64,000 nucleotides of DNA from Heliophilum fasciatum (GTDB taxonomy: Bacteria > Bacillota > Desulfitobacteriia > Heliobacteriales > Heliobacteriaceae). Under the pieces are notes generated by a model, which saw only the letters and a list, made by a program, of their open reading frames with translations, was not told where the DNA came from and did not search any database. The translations under genes were made by a program, and so were the position numbers. Where the stretch lies: positions 135,748 through 199,747 of the forward strand of contig NZ_SLXT01000001.1 in assembly GCF_004341395.1 (NCBI RefSeq), in the 5' to 3' direction. Below, in pieces: positions 62,630 to 64,000 of this stretch (position 1 is the first letter of the stretch; each line of letters starts with the position of its first letter).

Positions 62630-64000
62630 ATGACACGGATCAATCTAGACACCACCGTCGTAGAAACACGAGAACAACGCCTTGGCACCATTATCGCCTG
62701 GGACGGCAAGGCCTCCGAACTTTCCCATGAGTCAGCCTACGCCCGGGGCGGCTGCGAAAGCAGTTGTGGGCAAAAGGGCCGCCGGCTTTGTGAACTGCAC
62801 GGTCCCTTTACCCAAGGATCCGTTTGCAGCGAACAGATGGTGGAATGCCAAGCGGGCAACGTACGCGATGCCGTACTGATTCAGCACTCGCCGATCGGCT
62901 GCGGTGCCGGACAGGTAATCTATAACTCGATCTACCGCAACGGTCTCGCCATGCGCAACTTACCAGTTGAAAACCTGCGTATGATCTGCACGAATCTGCA
63001 AGAAGGGGACATGGTCTTCGGGGGCGTAGCGAAACTCGAACAGTCGATCCGCGACGCCTGGGAGCGCCACCGCCCCAAAGCGATATTCATCGGCACTTCC
63101 TGTGCCACCGGCATTATTGGCGATGATGTCGACAGCGTAGCCAGTCATCTGGAAGAAGAACTGCAGATCCCCGTCATTCCACTCCATTGTGAAGGGTTCA
63201 AATCCAAACACTGGAGCACCGGGTTTGATGCCACACAACATGGCATTTTGCGCCAGATCGTCCGAAAAAACCCCCAAAAACAAGAGGACCTCATCAATGT
63301 CATTAACCTATGGGGCACCGATGTCTTCACCCCCATGTTGGGAGAGCTCGGCCTGCGGGTTAACTTTGTCGTTGACTTAGCCACCGTAGCCGATCTGGAA
63401 CAGATGTCCGAAGCGGCAGCTACCGTGGGCTTCTGCCATACGCTTTCTTCCTACCTGGCTACAGCCCTGGAACAGGAGTTCGGTGTACCGGAAATCAAAG
63501 CACCACTCCCCTATGGTTTTGCCGGCACCGATGCTTGGCTACGTGAACTGGCACGGGTCACCCACCGCGAAGAACAAGCAGAAGCTTATATTGCCAAGGA
63601 GCACGCTCGCGTAGCACCCCGCCTAGAGGAACTGCGCAAGCAGCTTAAGGGAAAAAAAGGCTATGTCGCCACCGGCTCCGCTTATGCCCATGGTCTGATC
63701 GCCGTGCTTCGGGAATTAGGGATCGAAGTAAACGGCTCCCTTGTATTCCACCATGATCCGATCTACGACAGCCAGGATCCTCGTCAGGATTCACTGGCCT
63801 ACCTCGTCGATAACTATGGCGATGTCCCTTCCTTTAGCGTAAGCAACCGCCAGCAATACCAGTTTTACGGACTGCTGCAGCGGGTAAAGCCCGACTTTAT
63901 TCTCATCCGCCACAATGGATTGGCACCGCTGGCTTCACGACTGGGCATTCCTGCTGCTCCGCTTGGCGACGAACACCATGCCCTTGGCTACCAGGGCATG
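62630..64000 (+). CDS. Nitrogenase-like component 1 protein (NifD type), 3' end cut by window
   Basis: 457 residues seen, open at the window edge. Family hallmarks: SPIGCGAGQ (equivalent to a NifD P-cluster Cys), SCATGIIGDD (another P-cluster Cys), an upstream Cys in GSVCSEQMVEC, and GFCHTLSSYLATALEQEFGVP, which aligns with the NifD cofactor-ligand Cys region. A Cys-rich N-terminus (GGCESSCGQKGRRLC) is unusual. The His ligand near NifD 442 would lie beyond the window. It belongs to the nitrogenase-like proteins outside classical nif; Mar (methylthioalkane reductase) or NflD-type roles are possible. GAGGGGG precedes the ATG. Its partners should lie downstream. Confidence 0.82.
   Translation, partial: MTRINLDTTVVETREQRLGTIIAWDGKASELSHESAYARGGCESSCGQKGRRLCELHGPFTQGSVCSEQMVECQAGNVRDAVLIQHSPIGCGAGQVIYNSIYRNGLAMRNLPVENLRMICTNLQEGDMVFGGVAKLEQSIRDAWERHRPKAIFIGTSCATGIIGDDVDSVASHLEEELQIPVIPLHCEGFKSKHWSTGFDATQHGILRQIVRKNPQKQEDLINVINLWGTDVFTPMLGELGLRVNFVVDLATVADLEQMSEAAATVGFCHTLSSYLATALEQEFGVPEIKAPLPYGFAGTDAWLRELARVTHREEQAEAYIAKEHARVAPRLEELRKQLKGKKGYVATGSAYAHGLIAVLRELGIEVNGSLVFHHDPIYDSQDPRQDSLAYLVDNYGDVPSFSVSNRQQYQFYGLLQRVKPDFILIRHNGLAPLASRLGIPAAPLGDEHHALGYQGM

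Overview
The window looks like chromosomal DNA of a low- to mid-GC Gram-positive anaerobe of the class Clostridia. Supporting this are AGGAGG-type ribosome binding sites with frequent TTG/GTG starts, a SAM-I (S-box) riboswitch, a TRAP (MtrB) protein, a SigI/RsgI pair, reverse rubrerythrin, clostripain-type protease, Amidase_3 proteins and a nitrogenase-like component 1 protein. The mixture (nitrogenase-like protein, TRAP, accDA-pfkA-pyk block) would fit Peptococcales or Heliobacteriaceae relatives, but no photosynthesis gene is visible and I cannot fix the genus. No prophage, intact insertion sequence, rRNA operon or CRISPR array is present; the only mobile-element trace is an N-terminally truncated Rpn-type transposase/nuclease.

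Layout. 1-8.2 kb is a sulfur amino acid region: O-acetylhomoserine sulfhydrylase (metY), an uncharacterised ATPase/GTPase/Fe-S protein trio, a metI-metC-like pair behind a SAM riboswitch, and cysK. 8.2-11.7 kb has a tRNA-Lys, the Rpn remnant, uppP with a 38-bp tandem repeat running through its stop codon, and a zinc-ribbon protein. 11.9-19.8 kb carries a large secreted Ig-like protein and a LytS/LytR two-component system next to a CstA/BtsT-type (probably pyruvate/peptide) transporter. 19.8-28.8 kb carries prfC, a MASE3-like histidine kinase, moaA with a small partner, a patatin-like lipase, amtB with an ANTAR-type antitermination leader, and a TauE/SafE permease.

28.9-39.3 kb is a core-metabolism block on the minus strand: dnaE, mtrB, a DUF2007-like protein, accD-accA, pfkA, a secreted stalk-domain protein and pyk. 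39.5-48 kb holds a clostripain-like protease, three unrecognised cysteine-containing proteins and two tandem paralogous hybrid histidine kinases, the first with a changed H-box. 48-57.3 kb is envelope-oriented: a heptad-repeat coiled-coil protein, a TVP38-family membrane protein, an amidase/polysaccharide-deacetylase fusion, an oxidoreductase, a Thr-rich secreted protein divergent from sigI-rsgI with a SigI-like promoter, reverse rubrerythrin with a large inverted repeat over its promoter, and a second amidase. 57.4-64 kb has a NapH-like ferredoxin membrane operon, a YbaK-type deacylase, an inositol-phosphatase family protein, bioB, and the start of a nitrogenase-like gene cut by the window edge.

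Themes. Several operons begin with a terminator between promoter and start codon (metI S-box, amtB, the NapH-like operon, the nitrogenase-like gene, perhaps moaA), so conditional termination seems to be a favoured control mode. Three genes (uppP, pfkA, the Gfo/Idh oxidoreductase) have short tandem repeats at or just past the stop codon. Function calls rest on motif recognition by eye; no database search was run.
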